Of a stretch of 64,000 bases of DNA, positions 39,642-49,700 are shown in pieces. A program made the translations under genes and the position numbers. Under the pieces are notes generated by a model. That model did no database searches. It saw only the letters and a program-made list of their open reading frames with translations, and was not told the origin of the DNA. Numbering within the stretch: the stretch's first letter is position 1; each line of letters begins with the position of its first letter. This DNA is from JAGTVG01 sp963820995 (GTDB lineage: Bacteria > Bacteroidota > Bacteroidia > Cytophagales > Cyclobacteriaceae): positions 124,001 to 188,000 of the forward strand of contig CAWGCL010000011.1 of assembly GCA_963820995.1 (NCBI GenBank), read 5' to 3'.

Positions 39642-41981
39642 ATGGCAGAGTTAAACATAGATCAGGTAATTAAGGATAAAGGCAGGGAGAAAAAGGCCGT
39701 AATACCCATATTGCAGGTAATACAGAATGAATTCAACTATTTACCAGAAGATATTTTAAAGCGGGTATGCGAGTCCACAGATATCACACCTGACCTGATC
39801 ATGGGGGTCGCTAGTTTTTACACCCAGTTCAGGCTGGAACCAGCAGGCGAACATATTATTAAGGTTTGTACCGGCACAGCATGTCATGTAAAAGGAGCGG
39901 GATTGGTATATGATGCCTTCAGCAGATCTTTAAACCTTCCTGATGGAAAGAATACAGATCAGGAGGGGAAATATTCATTGGAAAAAGTAAACTGCCTGGG
40001 CTGTTGTACCCTTGCCCCTGTGGTTCAGATTGATGATACCACCTATGGACATGTTGGGATTGAAGATGTTGATGAGGTAATTGGTACTTTTGAAAACAAT
40101 TTGAATAATCCCTCTAAGAAAGGAAGGGCCTTAAGTAATCAATTGAAAGGCAATCAGGGTGAGATAAGAATTGGATTAGGATCATGTTGCGTTGCAAGCG
40201 GAAGTGAGGAGGTTAAAAAATCTCTTGAAAAGGCAGTGGTATCCAACGGCCTCAATATAAACATGAAGAAAGTAGGCTGTGTTGGCATGTGCCACCAGGT
40301 CCCTCTTCTGGAAATGATCCCGAATGGGGAAGAACCAGTATTATATTCCCATGTAAAACCTGGTGATGTAAATGCCATTATCAAAAAACATTTCAAACCT
40401 AAGGGTTTATGGGACCGGGTAAAGTCCTCCCTGTTAGAACTGGCTGAAGATATCCAAACAGATCATAACTGGGAAGGTGTGGAACGCTTTGAACTTAACG
40501 TAAGGGAAAAACAGGTTTCTTCATTTCTCGGGCGTCAGGTGCCTATTGCAACCGAACATAGAGGGGTGCTCGATCCCATTGATATTGAGGAATATCAGCA
40601 AAGTGGTGGGTTCAGGGCTATGAAGATCTGCCTGAATGAATTGGATCCCAATGAAGTAGTGAAACGTATTACAGAAAGTGGGATACGGGGCCGTGGAGGA
40701 GGAGGATTCAGTACAGGTGAAAAATGGCGGATTGTAAAAGATCAGGTTAACGATACAAAGTATATAATTTGTAATGGTGATGAAGGTGATCCTGGTGCCT
40801 TTATGGATAGAATGATCCTCGAATCATATCCTTATCGTGTTATCGAAGGAATGGTTATAGGGGCATATGCCACGGGTGCAACTGAAGGATATTTTTATAT
40901 CAGGGCAGAATACCCTTTAGCTGTACAGAGGATCAGGGAAGCACTCGATGTATGTCGAAAGAGAGGATATCTCGGTGATAATATTCTGGGTACGGACTTT
41001 TCCTTTGATATCCGGATATTTGAAGGAGCGGGAGCATTTATTTGCGGTGAAGAAACTGCCCTTATAGCTTCAATTGAAGGGAATCGAGGATTCCCCAAAT
41101 TAAGACCCCCATTCCCTGCTGAAAGTGGACTTTGGGGTCATCCTACCCTGGTAAACAATACCGAGACATTTGCTCAGATTGCCTACATTATAAAAAATGG
41201 GGTATTTGAATTTACAAACCATGGCACGAGGTTGTCGAAAGGGACCAAAGTTTTTGCCCTTGCCGGGAAAATTAACAGGGGAGGCCTGATAGAAGTACCT
41301 ATGGGAATCACCATTAGAGAGATTGTCGAAGATATCGGTGGAGGCGTAGCGGGTGACCGGGAACTAAAAGCTGTCCAGATAGGGGGGCCCTCTGGAGGGT
41401 GTATCCCGCATTGGATGATGGATACGCCGGTGGATTTCGAGTCGCTGCAGGAAGCAGGTGCTATGATGGGATCAGGAGGATTGGTGGTGCTGGATGATAC
41501 CGACTGCATGGTTGACATTGCCAGATATTTCCTCTCATTCACTCAGAGTGAGTCTTGTGGAAAATGCACTTTTTGCCGGGTAGGAACAAAACGAATGCTT
41601 GATATCTTAAACAAGATATGTACCGGTAAGGGTTCACCAAAGGATATTGAGGAACTTGAGAATCTGTCAGGGTGGACGAAAAAAGGCAGCTTGTGCGGAT
41701 TGGGAAAAACGGCCCCCAATCCAGTATTGTCAACTTTAAGATATTTCAGAGATGAATATGAGGCACATATACATGGAAAATGTCCGACAGGTAAATGCAG
41801 GGACCTGGTAAGTTATCATATAGAAGAAACTTGTATAGGGTGTACGAAATGTGCGCAAAACTGCCCGGTCGATGCGATCGCCTTTACGCCATATGAAATC
41901 CATGTTATAGATCAGGAAAAATGTATAAAATGTGACGGTTGCCGGCAGGTATGTCCGGAAGATTGTGTTACGGTATCATAA
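39642..41981 (+). CDS. NuoE-NuoF-type fusion (HydC-HydB-like NADH-oxidising flavoprotein)
   Basis: A 779-residue fusion. Residues 1-150 are NuoE/HydC: [2Fe-2S] ligands C76, C81, C118, C122. Residues about 172-250 are a second thioredoxin-like [2Fe-2S] domain (GSCCVASG; C213/C217). Residues about 290-600 are the NuoF FMN/NADH domain: RGRGGGGFSTGEKW, NGDEGDPGAFMDR, GAGAFICGEETALIASIEG. A [4Fe-4S] motif ESCGKCTFCRVGTKR follows, then two ferredoxin clusters (CIGCTKCAQNCPVDA, CIKCDGCRQVCPEDC). This domain order is that of HydB of HydABC enzymes with HydC fused in front. There is no signal, so it is cytoplasmic. It starts next to the upstream stop and ends next to the downstream start. No hydrogenase or formate dehydrogenase subunit is adjacent. 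Confidence 0.9.
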   Translation: MAELNIDQVIKDKGREKKAVIPILQVIQNEFNYLPEDILKRVCESTDITPDLIMGVASFYTQFRLEPAGEHIIKVCTGTACHVKGAGLVYDAFSRSLNLPDGKNTDQEGKYSLEKVNCLGCCTLAPVVQIDDTTYGHVGIEDVDEVIGTFENNLNNPSKKGRALSNQLKGNQGEIRIGLGSCCVASGSEEVKKSLEKAVVSNGLNINMKKVGCVGMCHQVPLLEMIPNGEEPVLYSHVKPGDVNAIIKKHFKPKGLWDRVKSSLLELAEDIQTDHNWEGVERFELNVREKQVSSFLGRQVPIATEHRGVLDPIDIEEYQQSGGFRAMKICLNELDPNEVVKRITESGIRGRGGGGFSTGEKWRIVKDQVNDTKYIICNGDEGDPGAFMDRMILESYPYRVIEGMVIGAYATGATEGYFYIRAEYPLAVQRIREALDVCRKRGYLGDNILGTDFSFDIRIFEGAGAFICGEETALIASIEGNRGFPKLRPPFPAESGLWGHPTLVNNTETFAQIAYIIKNGVFEFTNHGTRLSKGTKVFALAGKINRGGLIEVPMGITIREIVEDIGGGVAGDRELKAVQIGGPSGGCIPHWMMDTPVDFESLQEAGAMMGSGGLVVLDDTDCMVDIARYFLSFTQSESCGKCTFCRVGTKRMLDILNKICTGKGSPKDIEELENLSGWTKKGSLCGLGKTAPNPVLSTLRYFRDEYEAHIHGKCPTGKCRDLVSYHIEETCIGCTKCAQNCPVDAIAFTPYEIHVIDQEKCIKCDGCRQVCPEDCVTVS

Positions 41982-43547
41982 ATGGATATGATCAGCTTAA
42001 GTTTAAATGGAAAAAAAATTGAAGTGCCATCTGGCTCGACGGTTCTTGAAATAGCCAGGAACCAGGGGTATGATATACCTACGATGTGCCACCTTGATGA
42101 GCATGATCATTTTCCATCCTGTATGATTTGCGTAGTGAAGGAGAACAGAACAGGCAGGCTTTTCCCTTCCTGTACTACCATTGTTCAGGAGGGCATGGAG
42201 GTCGTAACCAATGATGAAGAAGTATTTGAAGCCAGAAAAACAGGTCTCGAACTTTTGCTTAGTGATCATGTAGGGGATTGTGAAGCTCCCTGCCAGACGA
42301 ATTGCCCGGCCTATATGGATATTCCTTTGATGAACAGGTTACTTGCCGCGGGAAAACCAGCAGAAGCATTACGGGTTGTGAAGAAGGATATAGCATTGCC
42401 TGCCGTTCTTGGTAGAATATGTCCTGCTCCCTGTGAAAGGGCCTGCCACCGCCGGTCTGTCGATTCGCCAGTTTCAATATGTAAACTGAAAAGATATGCG
42501 GCTGATTATGATTTGGGTCAGACAGATTCCTTTATACCTTCAGTGACCCAGTCAAATGGCAAAAAAGTGGCCATTATTGGGACAGGGCCAGCAGGTTTAT
42601 CCGCTGCATACTTTTTATTACAAAAGGGATATGCGTGTGATTTGTATGATAAGAACCCTGTGCCAGGGGGTGCGCTTAGATATGCCATCCCCAACAAAAA
42701 GCTGCCTAAAGTTGTCCTTGATAAGGAGATAGAAGTTATTGCCAGAATGGGTGCAGTATTTAATTTGAAAAAGGAAATAGGGAAGGATGATCTAAAGGAT
42801 TTGAAATCTAGCTATGATGCTGTAATTATTGCTACCGGTGAAGACAACGCCGTTTTCACAGGACTAGATAAGCGATCAAATGCATTTGTTGTTGACCGGA
42901 ATACACACCAGACGAAAGATCCTAAGGTGTTTGCAATTGGAAGTTCCGTTAAACCCGGGCGCGTAGCCATCAGGGCAGTTGCCCATGGTAAACAAGTGGC
43001 TTTGTCCGTGGACCAATACATAAATAATGAACCGGTTATAGGTGAAAAAAGGATTTTTAACTCGCGGTTCGGACGCTTATTAAATGGTGAATTGGCTGAA
43101 TATATGCTTGAGGCTGATCCCGGGGCTCGGATTGAGATTAAAGAGACAAAAGGATTCAGCCATGATGAAATGCAAAAAGAAGCAGCAAGATGCATGCACT
43201 GTGATTGTCGGAAGCAACATAATTGCAAATTGAGGGATTATTCTGATGAATATGCAGCCCAGCAAAAAAGATATTTCCCCAAGGAGAGGAAAAACGTAAA
43301 AAAAATATTCAAGCACGAACCAATAGTATATGAACCTGAAAAATGCATAAAATGTGGCATCTGCGTTCGAATTACTTCCGAGTATAAAGAAAAGCTTGGA
43401 CTTACCTTTATTGGCAAGGGATTTGATGTAGAAGTAGCAGTTCCATTTGATAATGAAAATGTAAATGCCCTTGAGAAAACGGCATTACTTTGTGCTGATA
43501 ATTGCCCTACTGGTGCTTTAGCGAAAAAAAATGATGAGAATTTATAA
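41982..43547 (+). CDS. NuoG-like/GltD-like Fe-S flavoprotein lacking the NAD(P)H domain
   Basis: A 521-residue protein that replaces the usual catalytic partner of a HydBC module. Residues 1-80: a NuoG-type [2Fe-2S] domain (C36, C47, C50, C64). Residues 95-170: GltD-type Cys motifs (CEAPCQTNCPA; CPAPCERAC). FAD fold: GTGPAGLSAAYFLLQKGY near 200 and GGALRYAIPNKKLP. The family's NAD(P)H-binding insertion (about 120-150 residues) is missing: YDAVIIATGEDN is followed within about 20 residues by DPKVFAIGSSVKPGRVAIRA. The C-terminal part has CMHCDC...C and a NuoG-like CIKCGICVRITSEYKEK with CADNCPTGAL. So it can carry FAD and several clusters but probably cannot use NAD(P)H itself. Cytoplasmic, abutting the NuoEF fusion. 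Confidence 0.86.
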   Translation: MDMISLSLNGKKIEVPSGSTVLEIARNQGYDIPTMCHLDEHDHFPSCMICVVKENRTGRLFPSCTTIVQEGMEVVTNDEEVFEARKTGLELLLSDHVGDCEAPCQTNCPAYMDIPLMNRLLAAGKPAEALRVVKKDIALPAVLGRICPAPCERACHRRSVDSPVSICKLKRYAADYDLGQTDSFIPSVTQSNGKKVAIIGTGPAGLSAAYFLLQKGYACDLYDKNPVPGGALRYAIPNKKLPKVVLDKEIEVIARMGAVFNLKKEIGKDDLKDLKSSYDAVIIATGEDNAVFTGLDKRSNAFVVDRNTHQTKDPKVFAIGSSVKPGRVAIRAVAHGKQVALSVDQYINNEPVIGEKRIFNSRFGRLLNGELAEYMLEADPGARIEIKETKGFSHDEMQKEAARCMHCDCRKQHNCKLRDYSDEYAAQQKRYFPKERKNVKKIFKHEPIVYEPEKCIKCGICVRITSEYKEKLGLTFIGKGFDVEVAVPFDNENVNALEKTALLCADNCPTGALAKKNDENL

Positions 43548-44655
43548 AAAAATAATCTTCAGTCTTATACTCATAGTCTATACCGGCTTAGAGATTATGG
43601 GGCAGCAGAATAATCAATGGGAGATTTTCAGAGGAGACCCATCTCTTTCCGGATATACGCGTGCAAGGATTCCTGAAAACCCATCTATACTATGGAACTT
43701 TCAAACAGATGATGCAATTACTGCTGCACCAATAGTTGCAGATGGGAAGATATTTGCCGGAAATTCTGCCGGCATATTATATGCCCTGGATATGAAAGGA
43801 GAACTGCTCTGGCAGTTTGAAACAGACAATACCATAGAAGCCCCGGTTTTATACTATGACGGTATTATCTATTGTGGTAACCTAAGTGGTTATTTATACG
43901 CCTTAAATGCTGATACAGGAAGTCTGATATGGAAGTATGAGACAGAGAACCAGATTTCCGGTTCTCCGAATCATTTCGAATTCAACAACAAGCATTTCAT
44001 CATTGTGGGCAGTTATGATTTCTACCTTCATTGTGTTGATGCGAAGATCGGGCAACCTATATGGAAATATGAATCCGATAATTTTGTAAATGGCGCGGCA
44101 GCCGTTGGCAACGATGTGGCCCTTTTCGGTGGATGTGATGGATATTTACACGTGGTTGATCTTGGTTCAGGGAAGGTGAAAGATAAGATAGAAGTAGCTA
44201 CTTATGTAGCCGGTTCCGTGGCTGTATCAGATAACCTGGCGTATACGGGCGATTATGACGGGCAGTTTACCTGTATCGATATCAAGGAAGGAGAAATTTT
44301 GTGGAAATGGGAAAATCCGGATAATAGCCTGCCGTTTTTAGGTTCACCATCTATTTATAAAGATAAAGTGGTGATCGGTAGTCAGGATAAAAGACTATAT
44401 TGTTTTAATGGATCCAGTGGCAGACTTCTTTGGTCATACAATGCGGGAGGGCGGATCGATGCTTCTCCTGTTATTATCCGGGATCAGGTTCTTACGGCTA
44501 CCATGGACGGAATGCTATATCTTGTTGACCTCAATAGTGGGCAGGAGACCTGGTCGTACGAAATTGGCAGTGCCATAACGCATAATCCGGCAGTCATCAA
44601 TGGGTATATAATACTTGGTGCAAGAGATGGAAATATATATTGCCTTGGAAAATAA
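43531..44655 (+). CDS. PQQ-like beta-propeller protein 5 (secreted)
   Basis: A 374-residue secreted propeller. The start overlaps the upstream gene by 17 bases; an in-frame ATG at 43534 is equally possible. The signal peptide (IFSLILIVYTGLEIMGQQ) is followed by WEIFRGDPSLSGYTRARIPE, a close variant of the RG signature. The blades are very regular, each about 40 residues: GILYALDMKGELLWQFETD, GYLYALNADTGSLIWKYETE, YDFYLHCVDAKIGQPIWKYE, KRLYCFNGSSGRLLWSY. This pattern is like BamB-type and PQQ-repeat proteins. It is the last gene of the tight run. 107 bases separate it from the glycosyltransferase. Confidence 0.84.
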   Translation: MMRIYKKIIFSLILIVYTGLEIMGQQNNQWEIFRGDPSLSGYTRARIPENPSILWNFQTDDAITAAPIVADGKIFAGNSAGILYALDMKGELLWQFETDNTIEAPVLYYDGIIYCGNLSGYLYALNADTGSLIWKYETENQISGSPNHFEFNNKHFIIVGSYDFYLHCVDAKIGQPIWKYESDNFVNGAAAVGNDVALFGGCDGYLHVVDLGSGKVKDKIEVATYVAGSVAVSDNLAYTGDYDGQFTCIDIKEGEILWKWENPDNSLPFLGSPSIYKDKVVIGSQDKRLYCFNGSSGRLLWSYNAGGRIDASPVIIRDQVLTATMDGMLYLVDLNSGQETWSYEIGSAITHNPAVINGYIILGARDGNIYCLGK

Positions 44656-44762
44656 TTCCAACCTTTTTGGATTAAAATAGAATAAATCTTGAGCACTCCT
44701 TTTAAACAATCCTGAAATTGGTTTAATTTTATTAATTATGTTAAAACATATAAGCTGAAAAA

Positions 44763-46061
44763 ATGCAGGTAATTCACATTGTTCCGGGAACGGGGGGTAG
44801 TTTTTATTGCGGTAACTGCCTTCGGGATAGTACATACGTACAGGCTTTACGGAAAGAAGGAATTGACGCGTTAAAAATTCCTATGTATCTGCCGATCTTT
44901 TCTGATGAGCATGATCTGTCGGATATACCTGTATTTTACGGAGCTATAAGTCTGTATCTGAAACATAAATACCCGATACTTAGAAAGGCCCCCATATGGT
45001 TTGATAAGATCCTGAATTCGGGATTGGCTCTTAAGTTTGCTGCAAAAATGTCAGGATCAACCCGTGCGCATGGTCTCGAAGATATGACCATTTCCATGTT
45101 GCTGGGTGAACAGGGTGGGCAAAAAGAAGAGTTGGATAAAATGGTTGATTGGATCGCAGAACATTGCAAAGCAGATGTTATCCACCTGTCCAATGCTTTG
45201 TTGATTGGCTTGGCGAAGAAATTCCAGGAAAAACTCGATGTACTCGTAGTATGCTCACTTCAGGATGAAGATGTTTGGGTAAACGCCATGGACGATCATT
45301 TCCGCAAAAAAACCTGGGACCTTATGAGTAAAAGAGCTGAAGATGTTGATGCTTTTTTTGCAGTTAGCGAATTCTATGCCGACGTCATGAAGGAACAAAT
45401 GAGCATTCCTGACAGCAAATTATATACATCCTATATTAGCGTGGACCCGGAGGAATATACATATATCCATAGTTCTGAAAAAGAATTTACAATAGGGTAC
45501 ATTTCCAGGATGTGTGAAGAAAATGGCCTTGAAGTTCTGATAGACGCTTTTATTTTATTCAAAAAGATACCTGGGGGAGAAGATGTTAAACTGATCATTA
45601 CAGGAGGCTCAACAGGTGATGACCAGGTATTCCTGAAAAGGATAAGAAAGAAAATGTCAGAGGCGGGTATTATGGAGGACTTGATTTTTCATAAAGATTT
45701 TGAAAATGAGGGGCGTCATGAGTTTTTCAGTAAAGTATCTCTGATTTCTGTCCCTGTTCTGGAAGGAGAGGCTTTTGGAATGTACCTGCTTGAAGCAATG
45801 GCCTCCGGGGTTCCCGTTGTTCAACCTGCTTTAGGTGCTTTCCCGGAAATTATTAATTTGTCTGAAGGAGGCGTGATATATGAACCCAATAAACCCGAAG
45901 AACTTGCTAATGCACTAGTGGATCTTCATAAGAATGCAGAGAAATTATCTTCATTAAGTAAAAAGGCCAGGGAAGGGATCATTCAACATTTTAGTATACA
46001 CGACCAGGCCTCGAGGATGATGAAGTTTTATAAGCAGATCAAATTAAATAAAGAGAATTGA
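44763..46061 (+). CDS. GT4-family glycosyltransferase
   Basis: A 432-residue GT-B glycosyltransferase. The N-terminal domain starts MQVIHIVPGTGGSFYCGNCL with the GG loop of the family. The C-terminal domain has FTIGYISRMCEENGLEVLID, then KLIITGG, then VPVLEGEAFGMYLLEAMASG with the EGFG-like nucleotide-sugar contact, and ALGAFPEII. No signal or TM helix, so it works at the cytoplasmic face. The next gene starts 1 base after its stop, so it is co-transcribed with the LolD-like ATPase and the large permease. It probably builds a glycan or glycolipid tied to the exporter; the acceptor is unknown. Confidence 0.84.
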   Translation: MQVIHIVPGTGGSFYCGNCLRDSTYVQALRKEGIDALKIPMYLPIFSDEHDLSDIPVFYGAISLYLKHKYPILRKAPIWFDKILNSGLALKFAAKMSGSTRAHGLEDMTISMLLGEQGGQKEELDKMVDWIAEHCKADVIHLSNALLIGLAKKFQEKLDVLVVCSLQDEDVWVNAMDDHFRKKTWDLMSKRAEDVDAFFAVSEFYADVMKEQMSIPDSKLYTSYISVDPEEYTYIHSSEKEFTIGYISRMCEENGLEVLIDAFILFKKIPGGEDVKLIITGGSTGDDQVFLKRIRKKMSEAGIMEDLIFHKDFENEGRHEFFSKVSLISVPVLEGEAFGMYLLEAMASGVPVVQPALGAFPEIINLSEGGVIYEPNKPEELANALVDLHKNAEKLSSLSKKAREGIIQHFSIHDQASRMMKFYKQIKLNKEN

Positions 46062-46062
46062 C

Positions 46063-46749
46063 ATGCTGTTAAGTGTTCAAGAGATATTCAAAACGTTTAA
46101 AACTGAAGGCAATGCTAAATCCAGAACTGTTCTGGATGGAGTAAACCTTGAATTGAAGAAAGGTGAAGCCATATCCGTCCAGGGGCCAAGTGGTTCTGGT
46201 AAATCCACTTTAATGAATATTATCGGCGCCCTGGACAAACCCGATCAAGGAGATGTAATTTTTAATGGTCAATCCTTGGGCAAAATGTCGGAAGTTGAAT
46301 TGACCTCTTTGCGTAACAGGGAAATTGGATTTGTTTTTCAGATGCATCATCTTCTGCCGCAGTGCACCGTATTTGAAAATATTTTGATTCCGGCTGTTCC
46401 GGTAAAAGACAAAGATTTTAAAAGATCAAGATTGAATGTAGGAGAGGATCTCCTCAAAACTGTGGGCTTATGGGAACATAAAGATAAAAAGCCCGGGGTA
46501 CTGTCTGGAGGAGAATGTCAGCGGGTGGCTTTGATCAGAGCCATGATCAATCAGCCAAAGTTAATATTGGCGGATGAACCAACAGGTTCGCTTGATGAAG
46601 AAAACGCATTTTCAATGATCTCGCTATTGCTTGATTTAAACAGGAAGTTTGAAACTTCTCTTATCGTGGTTACCCATTCTCAGGAGATTGGACGGAAAAT
46701 GGAAAAGCAATACGAATTAAGGAATGGAAAGTTGAATCTGAAAACCTGA
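46063..46749 (+). CDS. LolD/MacB-type ABC transporter ATPase
   Basis: A 228-residue ABC ATPase. Walker A GPSGSGKSTLMN is at residues 41-52, the Q-loop is FVFQMHHLLPQCTVFEN, the signature LSGGECQRVALIRA, Walker B LILADEPTGSLDE and the H-loop VVTHSQEIG. Sequence and size place it in the LolD/MacB/FtsE group, which serves FtsX-type permeases. The large FtsX permease follows 4 bases later and is the obvious partner. Lipoprotein release, outer-membrane lipid or peptide export are the known uses of the group. Confidence 0.88.
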   Translation: MLLSVQEIFKTFKTEGNAKSRTVLDGVNLELKKGEAISVQGPSGSGKSTLMNIIGALDKPDQGDVIFNGQSLGKMSEVELTSLRNREIGFVFQMHHLLPQCTVFENILIPAVPVKDKDFKRSRLNVGEDLLKTVGLWEHKDKKPGVLSGGECQRVALIRAMINQPKLILADEPTGSLDEENAFSMISLLLDLNRKFETSLIVVTHSQEIGRKMEKQYELRNGKLNLKT

Positions 46750-46753
46750 TATT

Positions 46754-49700
46754 GTGTTGAGTAAATTTACTTTCATTCTTCAGTCCCTGCTTCACTATAA
46801 AAAGGCAAATCTTACCATCATTCTGGGTGTGGCTATCAGCTCTATGGTTTTGACCGGAACGCTGATCGTAGGAGATTCTGTCGACCATAGCCTTGCCATG
46901 ACTGCAGAACTGCGACTGGGAAATGTTGGATATTCATTTTCAAGTATAGATCGTTATTTCAGGATAGATCTTGCGGAAGAAGTTCAGGAAGAATTAAAAA
47001 TACCAGTTACCTCGATGATGCAGGTAAAAGGAATAGCTTCATCTCAGGGAGGACAGATGCGGGTAAATAACATCGATGTTCAAGGTATTGACAATAATTT
47101 TCTGAATATGGTTCCGGGAAATCAATTGGAGGAGATCCCCGGGAGAAATGAAGCATTCATTAGTCAAAACCTGGCAGACAGATTGGGGCTTAAAATTGAT
47201 GATTCTTTTTTACTTCGTGTAGATAAGGTCAGCCTGATCCCTAAAAATGCGCCATTTATTTCGGATGATGAAAATCAGGTTTCAATAAGGCTTACAGTAA
47301 GAAAAATCCTTACAAAAGAAAAACTTGGGCGCTTCAATCTGAAAACCTCCCAGACTGCCCCCTATAATGTGTTCTTATCTCTTGAATACCTTAATAACAG
47401 AATGGAGACGGAGGGAAAAGCAAACAAGCTTTTAATAAGTAATGAAGCTCAATATGAGGACAATTACATCTTGTCTGTTATCTCAAAGAACTGGCGCCTT
47501 GAGGATTCCGGATTAAAAATAAGCCTCACTGATGATAAAAAGGAATGGAATATTGAATCGAACCGTGTATTTATTGATTCAGTTATTGTCAATGCAATTT
47601 ATAAGTTTGAGGATCGACCTTCTTTGATTTTGACATACCTGGCCAATTCCCTTGAAAAGAAAGATCAGGAAACACCTTATTCCTTCGTTTCAGCGGGTCC
47701 TTTCTTTGACGGCCAGGAAATGGATTCAAAAGATATAATTATAAACTCCTGGTTGGCTGAAGATCTCGATGCCAGGGTAGGAGACAGTCTTTTATTAAAG
47801 TTTTATTCTATCGGGCCACTCAGGCAATTGGTGGAGAATAAACAATGGTTTATTGTACAAAAGGTTGTTCCCTTATCTGGCCGATATGCTGACCGGAAAT
47901 TGATGCCGACTCTTCCAGGATTGTCAGATGCAGGAAGTTGCAGGGATTGGGAAACAGGCATACCCATTGATCTGGAAAAGATACGTGACAAGGATGAGGA
48001 ATATTGGAATGAATGGAAAGGAACACCCAAAGCATATATTTCATATTCTGAAGGGAAAAAAATATGGCAGAACCGATTTGGTGCATGTACCCTGGTACGC
48101 CTGAATGCCGCTATTCATGGTGAAGGGGAAATTTCGGAAAACCTGTTAAAGTACCATGGACCTGAAGATCTGGGGTTTCAATTAAGAAATTTAAAGCAAC
48201 AAGGATTGGAAGCAGCCCAGGGAGGGGTTGATTTTTCAGAGCTGTTTTTTGGAATGAGTTTTTTCCTTTTGATTGCTGGTTTGACCTTGCTTGCACTATT
48301 ATTTAATATACATCTTGAAAACAGGATGTCGCAGTTCGGAACCTTGAAGGCTTTAGGATATTCTGACCGACTGGTACGAAGATTGGTGTTATCAGAAACA
48401 GCAATTGTAGTCTTTTCTGGAGTATTGTTGGGAAGTATATTGGCCATCTGGTATAACCGTTTGATATTTAAGGCCCTTAATACAGTATGGTCCGCAATAG
48501 TACGAACTTCCGTCCTTGCTGAAGATATTCGTTATGGTACGATTCTGATGGGAATTATTATAAGTTTCGTCCTTGTATTCCTTACTGTTTTCTTTAACAT
48601 CAATAGAAGGTTAAAGTCAAAACCCCTCCATTTGCAAAAAGCTTTGAATATAAGGCGGAATAAAATTTCCGGTAAATATTTAAACTGGATAGCCTGGTTA
48701 ATGCTTATAATTTCATCCGTTCTTATAATAAAAGAGGTTTTATTTTCAAGTGGAATGAATTCTGGAATATTCTTTTTGTCAGGTGGACTTCTACTCCTCG
48801 CCTTTATTTTATTTTCAAGTGGATTTTTATTTAAAGAGAATGAAAATTCAGAATTTGATCTTTCAATACCAGCGTTATCCTTGCGAAATCTTCAAAGAAA
48901 TAAGGCCAGAAGCCTACGCATCATTATCCTTTTTGCCCTGGGAACTTTCGTAATTGTTTCTACGGGCCTTAATCGCAAGGATTTGTATTCTGATGCAATA
49001 AGTAAATCAAGTGGCACAGGCGGATTTCTTTTCTATGGGGAGACCACAATGCCTGTTTTGCATGATTTGAACAATCCATCTACCAAAGCCGATTTGAACT
49101 TAAGCGAAAACACAAATTTTGTGCAAATGCGGAAAACAGAAGGTGATGATGCAAGTTGCCTTAATCTGAACCGCATATCTCAACCAAGAATCCTGGGAAT
49201 TCCCTCTGAGAAATTGATTGGAAGATTTTCATTTATAAAAACTTCCGGGGATTTTGAATCAATTGGCGACTGGTCGTCATTAAAATATGAATTACCTGGT
49301 GGGGTAGTTCCTGCCATAGCAGATCAGACTGTGATTCAGTGGGGACTGGGATTAGCGGTGGGAGATACCCTGGTATATACCGACGAATATGGTAACGAGA
49401 TGTATGTCAAACTTATAGGAGGGCTTGCAAATTCTATTTTTCAGGGAAATATTCTGATCGATGAAGAATTATTTCTGAAACATTTTCCCTCCAGCAGCGG
49501 AATTCATGTTTTCCTGGTAGAAACCGATTCTGACAGTCTGGAAACATTTGAATCAAGCTTGAAAAGGTCTTTTCGAAATACGGGTCTTGAGTTAGTATAT
49601 ACTGCAGATCGCCTGGCTGAATTCAATTCTGTTGAAAACACGTATTTATCAATATTTCTTTTGCTTGGTGGTTTGGGGATGATTCTTGGGACAGTAGGAT

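Noticed and set aside
39642..41981. Naming the NuoEF fusion as complex I subunit or as hydrogenase subunit
   Set aside because: No complex I membrane subunits and no [FeFe] hydrogenase H-cluster subunit are present; only the module type can be stated.
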